From contig NZ_AP024897.1 of NCBI RefSeq assembly GCF_024529975.1, forward strand, positions 2,728,001 to 2,792,000: 64,000 bases of DNA, given 5' to 3'. Below are positions 48,873 through 60,420 of this stretch, piece after piece. A model generated the notes under the pieces. The model was not told where the DNA came from. It saw only the letters and a list, made by a program, of their open reading frames with translations, and did no database searches. Within the stretch, counting starts at the first letter, position 1, and the number at the start of each line of letters is the position of its first letter. A program made the translations under genes and the position numbers. This DNA comes from Vibrio quintilis. GTDB lineage: Bacteria > Pseudomonadota > Gammaproteobacteria > Enterobacterales > Vibrionaceae.

Positions 48873-49742
48873 TTATTCTACATCCGGCGAGGTTCGGGAT
48901 TTAAACGCCTGAATCTGGCGACGGTATTTACCCAGCCTGTCCGGCGTCATCAGGTTTCTCTGGTCATCCAGCACATTGCCGCCCAGATCGTCCGCAATCT
49001 GCTGCGCTGTTTTCAACATCAGCTTGAAGTTTTGTTCCGCATCACCATAGCAGGGCAAAGTCATGAAGAAGGAAATCCCCTTCGTTGAAAAAGCTTCAGG
49101 ATCATCATGCCTGAGGCTGCCCGGCTGTAAAATATTCGCCACACTGAATAATACTTTTCCGGTACCGGATAAATCAGCATGACGGTGATATATTTCCATT
49201 TCCCCGTAAAGCAGTCCGTTTTGCTGCATACTGTCAAACAGCTTGGTTCCGGTGAACGCTTCCTCCCCGGAACAGTGCACATTTAAAACAATGACTTCAT
49301 AATCAGGCTCTGCTGCAATGTTTTCACCGGCACCGGGTATATGGTTTTCAGCGACAGCATCAGGCTGCACCGGTACTGGTTCTTCCTTAGCAGAAAAGAT
49401 ATCAGCTGAGATGACCGGTTCTTCAGAAAACGGTGTAATTGGCTCAGAAACGCCCGCTTCATCTTCACTTTCAAGCGGATCGTAGCCATCAATCAGCGGG
49501 TCAATATCTTCATCTGATGAAAACCCCGGCTCTTTCCGTTCATGCTTTAGCTCCTCATGGCTTTGAAAACCACGGGAAGGGACTGCAGACGCTTCCTCTT
49601 CCTTATCTTTACCAATACTATCCAGCGGCTTATCACCAAATTTTGATTTAGCTTCTTTTTTGCTGGTCCACAATCCATGAAAAAGCAGCGCAGCTATCGC
49701 AAGCGCGCCAACAATAATGAGTACGAATCGCAATTCTTGCAT
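48873..49742 (-). CDS. zipA: Cell division protein ZipA
   Basis: A 289-residue protein: N-terminal membrane anchor ([24 protein letters not shown] stretch), basic segment, long acidic/proline-rich linker (about 40-145), and a C-terminal FtsZ-binding domain ([20 protein letters not shown] ... [20 protein letters not shown]). ZipA tethers FtsZ protofilaments to the inner membrane at the division site. It diverges from cysZ across 248 bases. Confidence 0.95.
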   Translation of the reverse strand: MQELRFVLIIVGALAIAALLFHGLWTSKKEAKSKFGDKPLDSIGKDKEEEASAVPSRGFQSHEELKHERKEPGFSSDEDIDPLIDGYDPLESEDEAGVSEPITPFSEEPVISADIFSAKEEPVPVQPDAVAENHIPGAGENIAAEPDYEVIVLNVHCSGEEAFTGTKLFDSMQQNGLLYGEMEIYHRHADLSGTGKVLFSVANILQPGSLRHDDPEAFSTKGISFFMTLPCYGDAEQNFKLMLKTAQQIADDLGGNVLDDQRNLMTPDRLGKYRRQIQAFKSRTSPDVE

Positions 49743-49990
49743 TTTTAACTCTCAGTTTCCCCGGTAACTCGCTTCCGAAAAATTATTCAGCCATTGCATA
49801 CTGAACACCCTCTTCCGCTGATTCCTGACACTTTAACAAATAATTCCCCTGAATTTGAACAGATTAATGTGAGAAGTGGAGGAAATTGTTTATTTTTCTG
49901 ACTTTCCTTCTCAACCTTTCTTTCTCAACAAAGCGCAGTAGAATAGTTCACTGAATCAGATCACTCTTACATTATTAGCAGGAAATTAAG

Positions 49991-50740
49991 ATGGCGTTAA
50001 CAAAACGTTCAGGATTCGGTTACTTTCTATACGGCATTAAATTAGCGGTCACGCCGGGAATTCGCAGATTTGTGATTCTCCCGCTCTTTACCAATATTCT
50101 TTTAATTGGTACCGCATTATATTATGTGTTCACACATATGAATCAGTGGATTGGCGACATGATGTCCTACATTCCTGATTTTCTGTCATGGCTCAGTTAT
50201 ATACTCTGGCCACTCATTACTATCTCTGTACTTTTCGTTTCAATGTATTTTTTCAGTTCGCTGGCGAATATCATCGCTTCACCATTTAATGGGTTACTTG
50301 CGGAAAAAGTAGAAAAACTCCTCGACGGGCAATCTATTCAGGATGAAGGGCTACTTGCTTTTATGAAAGATATTCCCCGTGTTTTTGCCCGTGAATGGAG
50401 AAAAATTTGCTACACCATTCCCAAAACTATTGGGTTATTTATTCTGCTGCTGATTCCGGGACTTGGTCAAACTATCGGCCCTGTGGCCTGGTTTATTTTT
50501 ACATCATGGATGCTTGCAATTCAGTACTGTGACTATTCTTTTGACAACCATAAGGTTAATTTTAATCAAATGAAATTACAGCTCAAACAGCGTCAGGGAT
50601 GCGCCTACTCATTTGGGATGATGGTTACTATATTTACAACCATTCCGGTACTGAACCTGTTAATCATGCCTGCAGCGGTCTGCGGTGCAACAGCCATGTG
50701 GGTGACTGAGTTTAAGCCAAACACAGTGAAGTCAGGATAA
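49991..50740 (+). CDS. cysZ: Sulfate transporter CysZ
   Basis: A 249-residue membrane protein of the CysZ family: GFGYFLYGIKLAVTPGIRRF, the long hydrophobic helices WLSYILWPLITISVLFVSMY and NIIASPFNGLLAEKVEKLLD, and the conserved TSWMLAIQYCDYSFDNHK. It imports sulfate for cysteine synthesis. cysK follows 205 bases later, which fits the pathway. Confidence 0.96.
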   Translation: MALTKRSGFGYFLYGIKLAVTPGIRRFVILPLFTNILLIGTALYYVFTHMNQWIGDMMSYIPDFLSWLSYILWPLITISVLFVSMYFFSSLANIIASPFNGLLAEKVEKLLDGQSIQDEGLLAFMKDIPRVFAREWRKICYTIPKTIGLFILLLIPGLGQTIGPVAWFIFTSWMLAIQYCDYSFDNHKVNFNQMKLQLKQRQGCAYSFGMMVTIFTTIPVLNLLIMPAAVCGATAMWVTEFKPNTVKSG

Positions 50741-50945
50741 GATCATTGATTTGTTGATCTTTAATATCACTGAACCGAAAACCAGATATCTGGTGGTTTG
50801 AGCGATTTAAAGGTCAACAGACCCTAATAAGATATAACTTTTTAATCCTTTTCTCATTTTGTTCAACACCCTATGCTTCTATAAAATTGATTGGATGTAT
50901 CTCATCACCAATATCATCACATACGTGCAATGAAGGAATATCACA

Positions 50946-51914
50946 ATGAGTAAAATCTACGAAGACAACTCTCTGACCATTGGTAATACCCCTTTAGTTC
51001 GCCTGAATAAAGTCAGCAAAGGCAATGTGCTGGCTAAGATTGAAGCGCGCAACCCCAGCTTTAGCGTCAAGTGCCGGATCGGTGCAAACATGATCTGGGA
51101 AGCTGAAAAATCAGGTCAGTTAAAAGCCGGAGTTGAGCTTGTAGAGCCAACCAGTGGGAACACCGGGATTGCACTTGCATTTGTTGCGGCAGCCCGTGGT
51201 TATAAGCTGACACTGACAATGCCTGAATCAATGAGTCTTGAGCGCCGTAAACTGCTCAAAGCACTGGGTGCTAAGCTGGAGCTGACTGAAGCTGCAAAAG
51301 GCATGAAAGGTGCCATTAATAAGGCTGAAGAAATTGTTGCTGGTAACCCTGAAAAATATCTGTTGCTTCAGCAATTCGATAATCCGGCCAACCCACAAAT
51401 CCATGAAAAAACAACCGGTCCTGAAATCTGGGATGCAACTGATGGTGAAGTGGATGTCTTTGTCTCTGGTGTGGGCACCGGTGGTACTCTGACAGGTACA
51501 AGTCGTTATATTAAGCAACAAAAAGGCAAGAGTATCATCTCGGTTGCAGTTGAACCGGAAGAATCACCTGTCATCACACAGGCTTTAGCCGGTGAAGAGA
51601 TCCAACCTGCACCACATAAAATCCAGGGAATTGGCGCAGGCTTTATTCCTGGTAACCTTGATTTAACCCTGATCGACAGGGTTGAGCGTGTTACGTCTGA
51701 AGATGCCATCAACATGGCCAGACGCCTGATGGAAGAGGAAGGCATTCTTGCAGGCATCTCTTCTGGCGCTGCTGTTGTCGCAGCCAACAGAATTGCAGAA
51801 CTTCCTGAATTTAAAGGAAAAAATATTGTAACTATCCTGCCAAGCTCTGGGGAAAGATACCTGAGTACAGCCCTTTTTGCCGGGTTATTTACTGAAAAAG
51901 AGAATCAGCAGTAA
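50946..51914 (+). CDS. cysK: Cysteine synthase A
   Basis: A 322-residue PLP enzyme of the OASS family. The PLP lysine is in [18 protein letters not shown], the substrate loop is [16 protein letters not shown], the phosphate cup is [16 protein letters not shown] and [11 protein letters not shown] follows. It makes cysteine from O-acetylserine and sulfide. The 205-base upstream region holds a likely promoter (TATAAA at 50880-50885) and a 14-bp palindrome ACCAGATATCTGGT. Confidence 0.97.
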   Translation: MSKIYEDNSLTIGNTPLVRLNKVSKGNVLAKIEARNPSFSVKCRIGANMIWEAEKSGQLKAGVELVEPTSGNTGIALAFVAAARGYKLTLTMPESMSLERRKLLKALGAKLELTEAAKGMKGAINKAEEIVAGNPEKYLLLQQFDNPANPQIHEKTTGPEIWDATDGEVDVFVSGVGTGGTLTGTSRYIKQQKGKSIISVAVEPEESPVITQALAGEEIQPAPHKIQGIGAGFIPGNLDLTLIDRVERVTSEDAINMARRLMEEEGILAGISSGAAVVAANRIAELPEFKGKNIVTILPSSGERYLSTALFAGLFTEKENQQ

Positions 51915-51939
51915 TATGTACCAAATCAACTTTTCGATG

Positions 51940-51966
51940 AAAAAAGCCCCGAACAGGGGCTTTTTT
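51940..51966 (+). terminator. Terminator of cysK
   Basis: AAAAAAGCCCC-GAACA-GGGGCTTTTTT, 25 bases after the cysK stop: a strong bidirectional-type stem with a T-run. Confidence 0.95.
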
Positions 51967-52140
51967 GTTGATCCCAGCCCAGCCTTTGGTAATATCGGGC
52001 TTACTTTATTTTTAGGTTCGAAATAAAGAACACACGGAATATGAATATCATCTTTGTTTTATATGAAGAACCATATCAAAGATTAAGTCGGTTTCGTTTG
52101 ATTCTGAATTAACAAAAATAAATATATTGGGGTATATAAA

Positions 52141-52398
52141 ATGTACGAGAAGCAAGTAGAAATTACAGCTGAAAACGGTCTTCACACTCGTCCTGCAGCA
52201 CAGTTCGTTAAAGAAGCAAAAACTTTCAACGCAGAAATCACTGTGACTTCAAATGGTAAAAGCGCAAGCGCTAAAAGCCTTTTCAAGTTACAAACATTAG
52301 GACTGGTAAAAGGTACAGTCGTAAAAATTTCCGCTGACGGTGCTCAGGAAAAAGAAGCAGTCGATCATTTGGTTGCTTTAATGGATCACCTAGAATAA
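52141..52398 (+). CDS. ptsH: Phosphocarrier protein HPr
   Basis: An 85-residue HPr with the phosphorylatable His15 in [16 protein letters not shown] and the Ser46-equivalent loop [13 protein letters not shown]. It carries phosphate from Enzyme I to sugar-specific EIIA proteins. It is the first gene of the pts operon; GGGG precedes its start at normal distance. Confidence 0.98.
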   Translation: MYEKQVEITAENGLHTRPAAQFVKEAKTFNAEITVTSNGKSASAKSLFKLQTLGLVKGTVVKISADGAQEKEAVDHLVALMDHLE

Positions 52399-52528
52399 TT
52401 CACGCGTAACTCTGCCACTTTGCTATATTTGTAAAATGGCTTTAACGCTCCGGATGCTGACTATCACAAAATAGTTAGCATCTGATTTAATCATCCCTGT
52501 ACAACTGACCATTTTTTAAGGTATAGCT

Positions 52529-54253
52529 ATGATTTCAGGCATCCTGGCATCTCCTGGTATTGCTATTGGTAAAGTATTACTACTTCAAGAAGACGAAATC
52601 GTCCTCAACACAAATACGATTTCAGACGATCAGGTAGAATCAGAAATTCAGTGCTTCTATACGGCTCGCGACCAGTCAAAAGCCCAGCTCGAAGTAATCA
52701 AACAAAAAGCACGCGAAACGTTTGGTGAAGAAAAAGAAGCGATCTTCGAAGGTCACATCATGCTGCTTGAAGATGAAGAGCTGGAAGAAGAAATTCTGAC
52801 TCTCATCAAAGATGAAAAACTGCATGCTGACAATGCAATTCACACTGTGATTGAAGAACAGGCATCTGCACTTGAATCACTTGATGATGAATATCTGAAG
52901 GAACGTGCGACTGATATCCGTGATATCGGCTCTCGTTTCGTAAAAAATGCACTCAACATTAACATCATTAATTTGAGTTCAATCAATGAAGAAGTCATCC
53001 TGGCTGCGTACGACCTGACACCTTCAGAAACTGCGCAAATTAACCTTGACTACGTTCTTGGCTTTGTGACCGATATTGGTGGACGGACTTCTCACACTTC
53101 AATTATGGCACGTTCTCTTGAACTGCCGGCTATCGTTGGAACCAACAACATTACAGAGCAGGTAAAAAATGGTGACATGATTATTGTTGATGCGATCAAC
53201 AACAAAATCATCATTAATCCATCTGAAGCTGAACTGGCTGAAGCCACCCAGGTTAAAGAAACATTCCTGGCTGAAAAAGCTGAGTTAGCTAAGCTAAAAG
53301 ACCTGCCTGCTGAAACCATCGATGGACATCGCGTCGAAGTGTGCGGCAATATCGGAACAATTAAAGATTGTGATGGCATACTTCGCAATGGCGGTGAAGG
53401 TGTCGGTTTATACCGGACTGAATTCCTGTTTATGGACAGAACCTCACTTCCAACTGAACAGGAACAGTACGAAGCATATAAAGAAGTCGCTGAGTCAATG
53501 ACAGACAAAGCAGTCATCATCCGGACAATGGATATCGGTGGTGACAAAGACTTACCATATATGGATTTACCCAAAGAGATGAACCCGTTCCTTGGCTGGC
53601 GTGCAGTGCGTATCAGTCTGGATCGCCGTGAAATCTTACGTGACCAGTTACGCGGCATTTTACGGGCATCAGCGCACGGAAAACTGCGTATTATGTTCCC
53701 GATGATTATTTCTGTTGAAGAAATACGTGAACTGAAAAAAGCGATTGAAATGTATAAGGACGAGCTTCGTTCTGAAGGTCATGCTTTTGATGAGAATATT
53801 GAAATTGGCGTTATGGTTGAAACACCAGCTGCTGCAGCTGTAGCACATCACCTGGCGAAAGAAGTGTCATTCTTCTCCATTGGTACAAACGACCTGACTC
53901 AATATACACTGGCCGTTGACCGTGGCAATGAAATGATTTCTCATTTATACAATCCACTTTCTCCTGCTGTACTCAATGTGATCAAACAGGTCATTGATGC
54001 ATCTCATGCAGAAGGTAAATGGACCGGTATGTGTGGCGAACTGGCTGGCGATGACCGTGCAACATTACTTCTTTTAGGTATGGGACTGGATGAATTTTCA
54101 ATGAGTGGTATTTCCATTCCAAAAGTGAAAAAAGTCATCAGAAACACAACTTATAAAGATGTAAAAGCGATGGCAGATGAAGCGCTTTCTCTTGCGACAG
54201 CAAAAGAGATTGAAGAGTGTGTAGAGAAGTTCATCACAGAAAATTCGCACTAA
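52529..54253 (+). CDS. ptsI: Phosphoenolpyruvate-protein phosphotransferase (Enzyme I)
   Basis: A 574-residue PTS Enzyme I: the phospho-histidine motif [23 protein letters not shown]-binding [14 protein letters not shown] and the catalytic Cys region [13 protein letters not shown]. It starts the phosphorelay from PEP to HPr. The 130-base gap after ptsH holds no gene. Confidence 0.98.
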   Translation: MISGILASPGIAIGKVLLLQEDEIVLNTNTISDDQVESEIQCFYTARDQSKAQLEVIKQKARETFGEEKEAIFEGHIMLLEDEELEEEILTLIKDEKLHADNAIHTVIEEQASALESLDDEYLKERATDIRDIGSRFVKNALNINIINLSSINEEVILAAYDLTPSETAQINLDYVLGFVTDIGGRTSHTSIMARSLELPAIVGTNNITEQVKNGDMIIVDAINNKIIINPSEAELAEATQVKETFLAEKAELAKLKDLPAETIDGHRVEVCGNIGTIKDCDGILRNGGEGVGLYRTEFLFMDRTSLPTEQEQYEAYKEVAESMTDKAVIIRTMDIGGDKDLPYMDLPKEMNPFLGWRAVRISLDRREILRDQLRGILRASAHGKLRIMFPMIISVEEIRELKKAIEMYKDELRSEGHAFDENIEIGVMVETPAAAAVAHHLAKEVSFFSIGTNDLTQYTLAVDRGNEMISHLYNPLSPAVLNVIKQVIDASHAEGKWTGMCGELAGDDRATLLLLGMGLDEFSMSGISIPKVKKVIRNTTYKDVKAMADEALSLATAKEIEECVEKFITENSH

Positions 54254-54268
54254 AAGTGTATAACCACA

Positions 54269-54299
54269 GCAATAGATGAACAAAGTGTTCGTCTATTGC
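54269..54299 (+). other. ptsI-crr intergenic stem-loop
   Basis: GCAATAGATGAACA-AAG-TGTTCGTCTATTGC forms a 14-bp stem with a single G-T wobble, 16 bases after ptsI. A TATAAT at 54315-54320 follows, so crr may have its own promoter here, with the hairpin tuning read-through or mRNA stability. Confidence 0.6.
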
Positions 54300-54356
54300 A
54301 TATCCTTGGTGTAGTATAATCCGGCAAAATAGTTAAAACCTTAGGAGCATGACACA

Positions 54357-54866
54357 ATGGGGCTGTTTGATAAACTTAAGAAGTTAGTATCTGACGACAG
54401 TGCTGACACAGGCGCAGTAGACATTATCGCACCACTGTCTGGTGAAATTATAAACATCGAAGATGTGCCTGATGTTGTATTCGCTGAAAAAATCGTTGGT
54501 GATGGCATTGCTATTAAACCATCCGGAGATAAGATGGTTGCTCCTGTGAATGGCACAATTGGTAAAATCTTCGAAACAAACCATGCATTTTCTATCGAAT
54601 CAGAAGATGGTATTGAGTTATTCGTCCACTTTGGTATTGATACTGTTGAACTCAAAGGCGAAGGTTTTTCCCGTATAGCTGAAGAAGGTCAGGCAGTGAA
54701 GGCTGGTGACACAATCATTGAATTTGATCTTGGGTTGCTTCAGGAAAAAGCCAAATCAACATTAACACCTGTCGTTATTTCAAATATGGATGAGATCAAA
54801 GAGCTGAACAAACTGTCTGGTTCTGTTGTTGTTGGTGAAACTCCGGTACTTCGTGTAACAAAATAA
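54357..54866 (+). CDS. crr: PTS glucose-specific EIIA component
   Basis: A 169-residue EIIA-Glc with the active-site histidine in [17 protein letters not shown] and the partner histidine in [13 protein letters not shown]. It passes phosphate to glucose EIIB, excludes inducers when unphosphorylated and stimulates adenylate cyclase when phosphorylated. Confidence 0.98.
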   Translation: MGLFDKLKKLVSDDSADTGAVDIIAPLSGEIINIEDVPDVVFAEKIVGDGIAIKPSGDKMVAPVNGTIGKIFETNHAFSIESEDGIELFVHFGIDTVELKGEGFSRIAEEGQAVKAGDTIIEFDLGLLQEKAKSTLTPVVISNMDEIKELNKLSGSVVVGETPVLRVTK

Positions 54867-54883
54867 TCAAATGTTACTCATAG

Positions 54884-54911
54884 AAAAACGCTGCTCAGGC
54901 AGCGTTTTTTT
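54884..54911. terminator. Bidirectional terminator between crr and ubiF
   Basis: AAAAACGCTGC-TCAG-GCAGCGTTTTTTT, 17 bases past crr and just before the ubiF stop on the other strand. It ends the pts operon and the convergent ubiF. Confidence 0.95.
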
Positions 54912-54914
54912 GTA

Positions 54915-56069
54915 TTATAAACCAATCGCATATTTCAGGACTTTCTTTTTCAACGGCCCGGTATGGTTTGCCAGTTTCAGAAACATATTTCTGAAATGAC
55001 GGACCGGTTCATTTGTATATCGAAAAGATTTATAAAAAATATCCATCCCTGTTTGCATCAGTAAGTTATCCGGACGACGAATCAATCCATACTGTCTGAA
55101 TAATTTCTCGTCTAACAGCGGGGAATCTTCCATCAGTCCGAGTAATACCTTCACATCTTTAAATCCTAGATTCACGCCTTGCCCGGCTAACGGATGAATC
55201 GTATGTGCTGCATCCCCCACCAGAATACAGCGATGGTTCATATACTGTTGGGCATGTCTGCGGGTTAAAGCAAAAGAGCCATGCCGGATCACTTCGACTT
55301 TCCCTAAATGTGGTGGAAAGTGACTCTGAATTTCGCGTTCCAGCTGCTCGTTCGACATATGGCTTAACTGCCTGATTCTTTTCGGTGAATCATACCAAAC
55401 CAGTGACGCTTCATGACCGGAAAGCGGCAGGAATGAACGCGGTCCTGAAGGGAAAAATTGCTGCCAGGTCACTTCCTGCTGAGGTAATTCTGTCTTTACA
55501 TGAATGAGCATACAACGTTGGCGATAATCCCAGGCCGTGATACCAATGCCTGCCATGTCCCTGACTTTAGAATTTGCACCATCAGCACCAATTACCCATT
55601 GTGCACCGATTTGCTTCTGATCAGTCAATATCAGTGTGTTCATACCGGCATCAAACCGAATATGTTCAATACCTTGAGGACACATCACAGTTAAATTTGG
55701 ATAATCATGAAACCGTTGCCACAAACTGAGCTGAATAACCCGGTTCTCAACCATAAAACCTAATTGTTCCAGTCCCAGTAAACCGGCATCAAAGCTGGTT
55801 TTACACTCAGGTTCTTCCCAGGTTTCCAGGCGTTTATAAGGACATAACCGCATTTGCTCAACAACCGGCCATCCACCAAGTTTCTCTAAAAGCCGGACCG
55901 AAGCCATGGAAATTGCAGAAACACGCAGGTCAACAGGCTGTGCTGAATCCCAGGGCTCCGGCATCTGATTCTCAATCAGGACAACTTCCCTTCCCTGCTG
56001 CGCTAATCCCAGAGCCATCGCAGCACCAACCATACCGCCCCCGACAACTGCCACCTGATACGTTTTCAT
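54915..56069 (-). CDS. ubiF: 3-demethoxyubiquinol 3-hydroxylase (UbiF-like flavoprotein)
   Basis: 384 residues from ATG 56067-56069, preceded by AGGATAG. A flavin monooxygenase of the UbiH/COQ6 family: N-terminal FAD motif VAVVGGGMVGAAMALGLAQQ, GADGANSKVRDMAGI and the second FAD motif CILVGDAAHTIHPLAGQGVN. It catalyses a ring hydroxylation in ubiquinone synthesis. UbiF is chosen over UbiH or UbiI by its position beside miaB, as in E. coli and Vibrio. Confidence 0.9.
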   Translation of the reverse strand: MKTYQVAVVGGGMVGAAMALGLAQQGREVVLIENQMPEPWDSAQPVDLRVSAISMASVRLLEKLGGWPVVEQMRLCPYKRLETWEEPECKTSFDAGLLGLEQLGFMVENRVIQLSLWQRFHDYPNLTVMCPQGIEHIRFDAGMNTLILTDQKQIGAQWVIGADGANSKVRDMAGIGITAWDYRQRCMLIHVKTELPQQEVTWQQFFPSGPRSFLPLSGHEASLVWYDSPKRIRQLSHMSNEQLEREIQSHFPPHLGKVEVIRHGSFALTRRHAQQYMNHRCILVGDAAHTIHPLAGQGVNLGFKDVKVLLGLMEDSPLLDEKLFRQYGLIRRPDNLLMQTGMDIFYKSFRYTNEPVRHFRNMFLKLANHTGPLKKKVLKYAIGL

Positions 56070-56260
56070 GTCTATCCTGTCAGCTATTACTTTTTTGAAA
56101 TGATGATTGTACGGATTCATCCTTAACTTGAGAACCCGTTTCAGGCAAAACCATATACATTTCCGGGTTATAAACAGAGGTTAAGAGAAAAGTCAACCTC
56201 CTCTGGTCAGCCGGATTTTAAAACAGTACAATACGCCGCTTACTGTGAGCAGTAATATAG

Positions 56261-56348
56261 ATACCTAAGTCACTTTATAGGAATGCCCGCGGTTTCAGGA
56301 ATATGAACTGTTATGGGTTTAAACCCATGTTCAAGGTGACTTCGGTAT
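56261..56348. repeat. Palindromic element upstream of miaB with ATACC/GGTAT ends
   Basis: ATACCTAAGTCAC (56261-56273) and GTGACTTCGGTAT (56336-56348) are inverted copies with one mismatch, framing an 88-bp segment. Inside it a perfect 16-bp palindrome ATGGGTTTAAACCCAT occupies 56313-56328. The ends resemble those of the elements at 44878 and 46751. TATAAT at 56348 could be the miaB -10. The rest of 56070-56406 shows no gene. Confidence 0.6.
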
Positions 56349-56406
56349 ATAATGACAAGAGCAGAGGCTCTTGAATATTTCAATTGATGATATGAGCGGA
56401 AGTAAA

Positions 56407-57846
56407 ATGAGTAAGAAACTGCTAATAAAAACCTGGGGCTGCCAGATGAATGAATATGATTCATCCAAAATGGCTGACCTGCTCAATGCAGCAAATGGCT
56501 ATGAGTTAACGGAAGAACCAGAAGAAGCAGACGTTCTACTATTAAATACCTGTTCTATCCGGGAAAAAGCACAGGAAAAAGTGTTCCATCAACTCGGACG
56601 CTGGAAAAACCTGAAAGATGCAAAACCTGGTGTTGTTATTGGGGTTGGTGGTTGTGTCGCCACGCAGGAAGGCGATCATATCCGGGAAAGGGCACCATTT
56701 GTCGATGTCATTTTCGGTCCGCAAACACTCCACAGGCTGCCTGAGATGATTAAACAATCACAGGGCACTGAAGCGCCTGTAATGGATATTTCTTTCCCAG
56801 AAATTGAAAAATTTGACTGTCTGCCAGAACCCAAAGCAGAGGGACCAACTGCATTTGTTTCTATCATGGAAGGGTGTTCTAAATACTGCACTTATTGTGT
56901 CGTGCCTTATACCCGCGGAGAAGAGGTCAGCCGCCCGATGGATGATGTACTCTATGAAATCGCCCAGCTGGCTGAGCAGGGTGTTCGTGAAGTCAATCTG
57001 CTGGGACAAAACGTCAATGCCTATCGCGGTGCAACATTTGATGGTGATATCTGTTCATTTGCGGAGTTATTGCGTCTCGTCGCGTCAATCGATGGGATCG
57101 ATCGAATTCGTTTTACCACCAGTCATCCACTTGAGTTTACAGATGATATTATTGCTGTTTATGAAGACACGCCTGAGTTAGTCAGTTTCCTGCATTTACC
57201 GGTTCAAAGTGGCTCGGACAGAATACTGACGATGATGAAACGCCCGCATACAGCAATCGAGTACAAATCAATTATCCGTAAACTGCGTAAAGCCCGACCG
57301 GATATTCAAATCAGTTCTGATTTTATTGTTGGTTTCCCCGGTGAATCTGATAAAGATTTTCAGGATACAATGAAGCTCATCAAGGACGTTGATTTTGATA
57401 TGAGTTTCAGTTTTATTTTCTCTCCACGTCCGGGAACCCCTGCCGCAGATTATCCTTGTGAACTCACGGAAGAAGAGAAAAAGACACGCTTGTATGAGCT
57501 GCAAAAAACCGTCAACGCTCAGGCAATGCGATATTCCCGTCAAATGTTGGGAACAGAACAACGCGTCCTGGTTGAAGGACCATCAAAGAAAAATCTGATG
57601 GAACTCCGGGCCCGCACAGAAAACAACCGGGTCGTCAATTTCGAGGGGAGCGCGGAACTGATCGGACAGTTTGTCGATGTGAATATCGTCGACGTTTATC
57701 CGAACTCCTTACGCGGAGAACTGGTGCGTACCGAAAAAGAAATGAACCTGCGTGTCGTTACATCTCCTGCTGAGATGATAAAGAAAACACGCCGGGAAGA
57801 TGAACTGGGTGTCGTATCATTTACACCTGAATCTCTAACCAATTAG
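56407..57846 (+). CDS. miaB: tRNA-2-methylthio-N6-dimethylallyladenosine synthase
   Basis: 479 residues from ATG 56407 ([19 protein letters not shown]), preceded by GGAAG. The N-terminal UPF0004 domain holds three cysteines for the auxiliary cluster ([27 protein letters not shown]). The radical SAM motif [15 protein letters not shown] follows, and a C-terminal TRAM domain. It adds the methylthio group at A37 of tRNAs. It heads a run with ybeZ, ybeY, corC and lnt. Confidence 0.98.
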   Translation: MSKKLLIKTWGCQMNEYDSSKMADLLNAANGYELTEEPEEADVLLLNTCSIREKAQEKVFHQLGRWKNLKDAKPGVVIGVGGCVATQEGDHIRERAPFVDVIFGPQTLHRLPEMIKQSQGTEAPVMDISFPEIEKFDCLPEPKAEGPTAFVSIMEGCSKYCTYCVVPYTRGEEVSRPMDDVLYEIAQLAEQGVREVNLLGQNVNAYRGATFDGDICSFAELLRLVASIDGIDRIRFTTSHPLEFTDDIIAVYEDTPELVSFLHLPVQSGSDRILTMMKRPHTAIEYKSIIRKLRKARPDIQISSDFIVGFPGESDKDFQDTMKLIKDVDFDMSFSFIFSPRPGTPAADYPCELTEEEKKTRLYELQKTVNAQAMRYSRQMLGTEQRVLVEGPSKKNLMELRARTENNRVVNFEGSAELIGQFVDVNIVDVYPNSLRGELVRTEKEMNLRVVTSPAEMIKKTRREDELGVVSFTPESLTN

Positions 57847-57903
57847 TCCGTGGTGTGTCCGGTCACAGTCGGGCACACATAACTGACTGAATGAGAGGCC
57901 ACA

Positions 57904-59004
57904 TTGAGTAATAAAATCGTTACATTAGAAGTGAACCTTGAGCCGGCACATAATCGCAGACTAGCCAGTTTATGTGGTCCGTTTGATGATAATATCAAAC
58001 AATTAGAACGGCGCCTTGGGGTAGAAATAAATTACAGAAATCAACAATTTACTATTGTTGGCAAACCCCACACAGCCAATGCCGCACTCGATATTCTTAA
58101 GCATCTGTATGTGAATACAGCTCCTGTCCGGGGTGAAATACCTGACATAGAACCGGAAAATATTCATCTTGCGATTAAAGAATCCGGTATTCTCGAACAG
58201 GCGGCCGGTTCGTCTATTCCTCACGGTAAAGAAGTTTTTATTAAAACCAAAAAAGGAATGATCAAACCCCGTACCCCGAACCAGGCTCAGTACCTGGTAA
58301 ACATGGTGACCCACGATATTACATTTGGTGTCGGGCCAGCTGGAACAGGGAAAACTTACCTTGCGGTCGCAGCCGCTGTGGATGCACTGGAGCGCCAGGA
58401 AATCCGCCGGATTCTGTTAACCCGCCCGGCAGTCGAAGCGGGTGAAAAATTAGGCTTCTTACCCGGAGACCTGAGCCAGAAAGTCGACCCTTATTTGCGT
58501 CCGCTTTATGACGCATTATTTGAAATGTTGGGCTTTGAACGGGTCGAGAAACTTATCGAGCGTAACGTTATCGAAGTCGCACCACTGGCTTACATGCGCG
58601 GGCGAACATTAAATGATGCCTTTATTATTCTTGATGAAAGCCAGAACACGACGGTTGAACAGATGAAAATGTTCCTGACCCGGATTGGTTTTAATTCCTG
58701 TGCAGTCATTACCGGAGATGTCACCCAGATCGATCTGCCGCGGGGCGCTAAATCCGGACTGCGTCATGCCATTGAAGTTCTCAGCGAAGTCGATGAAATC
58801 AGTTTCAATTTTTTCCAGTCTGATGATGTCGTCAGACACCCGGTTGTCGCCCGGATTATCAACGCTTATGAAAAGTGGGAAACTGAAGATCAAAAAGAGC
58901 GGAAAGCGTATGAGAAAAAACGCCGGGAAGCTCAGCAACAGGCTAAGCCGACAGAGACCGAATCACCAACATCTTCTGAATCAATACAGGAGTCAGATAG
59001 TTAA
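57904..59004 (+). CDS. ybeZ: PhoH-like ATPase YbeZ
   Basis: 366 residues from a TTG start at 57904-57906 behind GAGAGG. It has an N-terminal KH-like region and the P-loop [20 protein letters not shown], with Walker [13 protein letters not shown]. PhoH-family proteins couple ATP hydrolysis to RNA work; YbeZ partners YbeY in ribosome quality control and rRNA maturation. Its stop overlaps the ybeY start (TAATG). Confidence 0.96.
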   Translation: MSNKIVTLEVNLEPAHNRRLASLCGPFDDNIKQLERRLGVEINYRNQQFTIVGKPHTANAALDILKHLYVNTAPVRGEIPDIEPENIHLAIKESGILEQAAGSSIPHGKEVFIKTKKGMIKPRTPNQAQYLVNMVTHDITFGVGPAGTGKTYLAVAAAVDALERQEIRRILLTRPAVEAGEKLGFLPGDLSQKVDPYLRPLYDALFEMLGFERVEKLIERNVIEVAPLAYMRGRTLNDAFIILDESQNTTVEQMKMFLTRIGFNSCAVITGDVTQIDLPRGAKSGLRHAIEVLSEVDEISFNFFQSDDVVRHPVVARIINAYEKWETEDQKERKAYEKKRREAQQQAKPTETESPTSSESIQESDS

Positions 59005-59465
59005 TGAGCTTTGAGCTGGATTTGCAAATTGCAGTTGAAAATGAGGAGGGGCTTCCCTCCTCTGAAAATTTTTCACTTTGGGTTACGAAAGCAATCTCCC
59101 CTTTTCGCTCTCAGGGAGAACTCACAATTCGCATTGTTGACCCCGCAGAGAGTCAACAACTAAACTATCAGTACAGAGACAAAAACAAACCAACCAATGT
59201 GCTTTCATTTCCATTTGAAGCACCGCCAGAGGTTGAAATTGATCTCTTAGGTGATTTAGTCATATGCAAAAATATTGTCGAACAGGAATCAAAAGAGCAA
59301 AACAAACCTCAAATAGCACATTGGGCGCATATGGTTGTACATGGATGCCTTCATCTGTTAGGTTATGATCATATTCAGGATGACGAAGCAGTAGAAATGG
59401 AGTCGCTTGAAACAAAAATTATGCAGGATATGGGGTTTGAAGATCCTTATCTGGCAGAAAAGTAG
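59004..59465 (+). CDS. ybeY: Endoribonuclease YbeY
   Basis: A 153-residue metalloprotein with the zinc-binding motif [15 protein letters not shown] (three histidines) and the conserved [15 protein letters not shown]. It matures the 16S rRNA 3' end and helps remove defective ribosomes. It overlaps ybeZ by one base and lies 79 bases before corC. Confidence 0.97.
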   Translation: MSFELDLQIAVENEEGLPSSENFSLWVTKAISPFRSQGELTIRIVDPAESQQLNYQYRDKNKPTNVLSFPFEAPPEVEIDLLGDLVICKNIVEQESKEQNKPQIAHWAHMVVHGCLHLLGYDHIQDDEAVEMESLETKIMQDMGFEDPYLAEK

Positions 59466-59544
59466 CTAAAAGACTTGGATGAATTAAGTCAGTTTAGCAA
59501 TGTGTGCTATCACACATCTGATAGCGTGGCTGAATAGAGAAACA

Positions 59545-60420
59545 ATGAACGAAGACAATTCGCAGAATTCTGAAGGTCCGAGTCGAAAATCATTTTTTGA
59601 ACGTTTAGGGCAACTGTTTCAGGGAGACCCTAAGGACAGACAGGAACTCGTAGAAGTAATCAGGGATTCAGAAACTAATGAACTGATTGATCATGACACC
59701 AAAGATATGCTCGAAGGTGTGATTCAAATCTCAGAAATGCGGATCAGAGACATCATGATTCCGCGCTCCCAAATGGTCACTGTTGATAAAAGTGCAACAC
59801 TGGATGAACTCATTGCACTGATTATCGATGCCCAACACTCCAGATACCCCATCATCAGTGAAGATAAAGATCATGTTGAAGGCATGTTGCTTGCCAAGGA
59901 TTTATTAAAGTATCTTGGTTCTGACAGCACACCTTTCGATATTGATGAAGTCATTCGTACTGCTGTGGTGGTCCCTGAAAGTAAACGGGTCGATCGGTTA
60001 TTAAAAGAGTTTCGTGAAGAACGCTATCATATGGCCATTGTGGTCGATGAATTTGGTGGTGTCTCTGGCCTGGTCACTATTGAAGATATTCTTGAAGAAA
60101 TTGTCGGTGACATTGAAGATGAAACCGATGACGAAGAGCAGGAAGAAATTCGTCAGCTAAGCAAACATACATTTTCTGTTAATGCGTTAACAACAATTGA
60201 AGATTTTAATGAAACATTCGGTACACAATTCAGTGATGAAGAAGTGGATACCGTCGGCGGGCTGGTTATGACAGCATTCGGTCATTTACCTGAGCGTGGA
60301 GAAGTCGTGCAAATTGGCGACTATCAATTTAAAGTGACCAGTGCTGATAACCGCCGGGTTATCCAGCTTCAGGTCACGATTCCTGATATGGTTGCTGTCT
60401 CTGAAGAAATTCATGAATAA
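59545..60420 (+). CDS. corC: CorC-family CBS/transporter-associated protein
   Basis: 291 residues from ATG 59545, with GAGA upstream; the frame also opens earlier at 59500. Two CBS domains ([40 protein letters not shown]) and the C-terminal CorC/HlyC domain ([20 protein letters not shown]) are clear. It is linked to magnesium/cobalt handling and lies next to lnt, as in E. coli. It overlaps lnt by eight bases. Confidence 0.93.
   Translation: MNEDNSQNSEGPSRKSFFERLGQLFQGDPKDRQELVEVIRDSETNELIDHDTKDMLEGVIQISEMRIRDIMIPRSQMVTVDKSATLDELIALIIDAQHSRYPIISEDKDHVEGMLLAKDLLKYLGSDSTPFDIDEVIRTAVVVPESKRVDRLLKEFREERYHMAIVVDEFGGVSGLVTIEDILEEIVGDIEDETDDEEQEEIRQLSKHTFSVNALTTIEDFNETFGTQFSDEEVDTVGGLVMTAFGHLPERGEVVQIGDYQFKVTSADNRRVIQLQVTIPDMVAVSEEIHE

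Noticed and set aside
50782..50803. Palindrome ACCAGATATCTGGT upstream of cysK as an attachment or operator site
   Set aside because: Too short and isolated; it does not resemble a CysB site and no second copy is seen.
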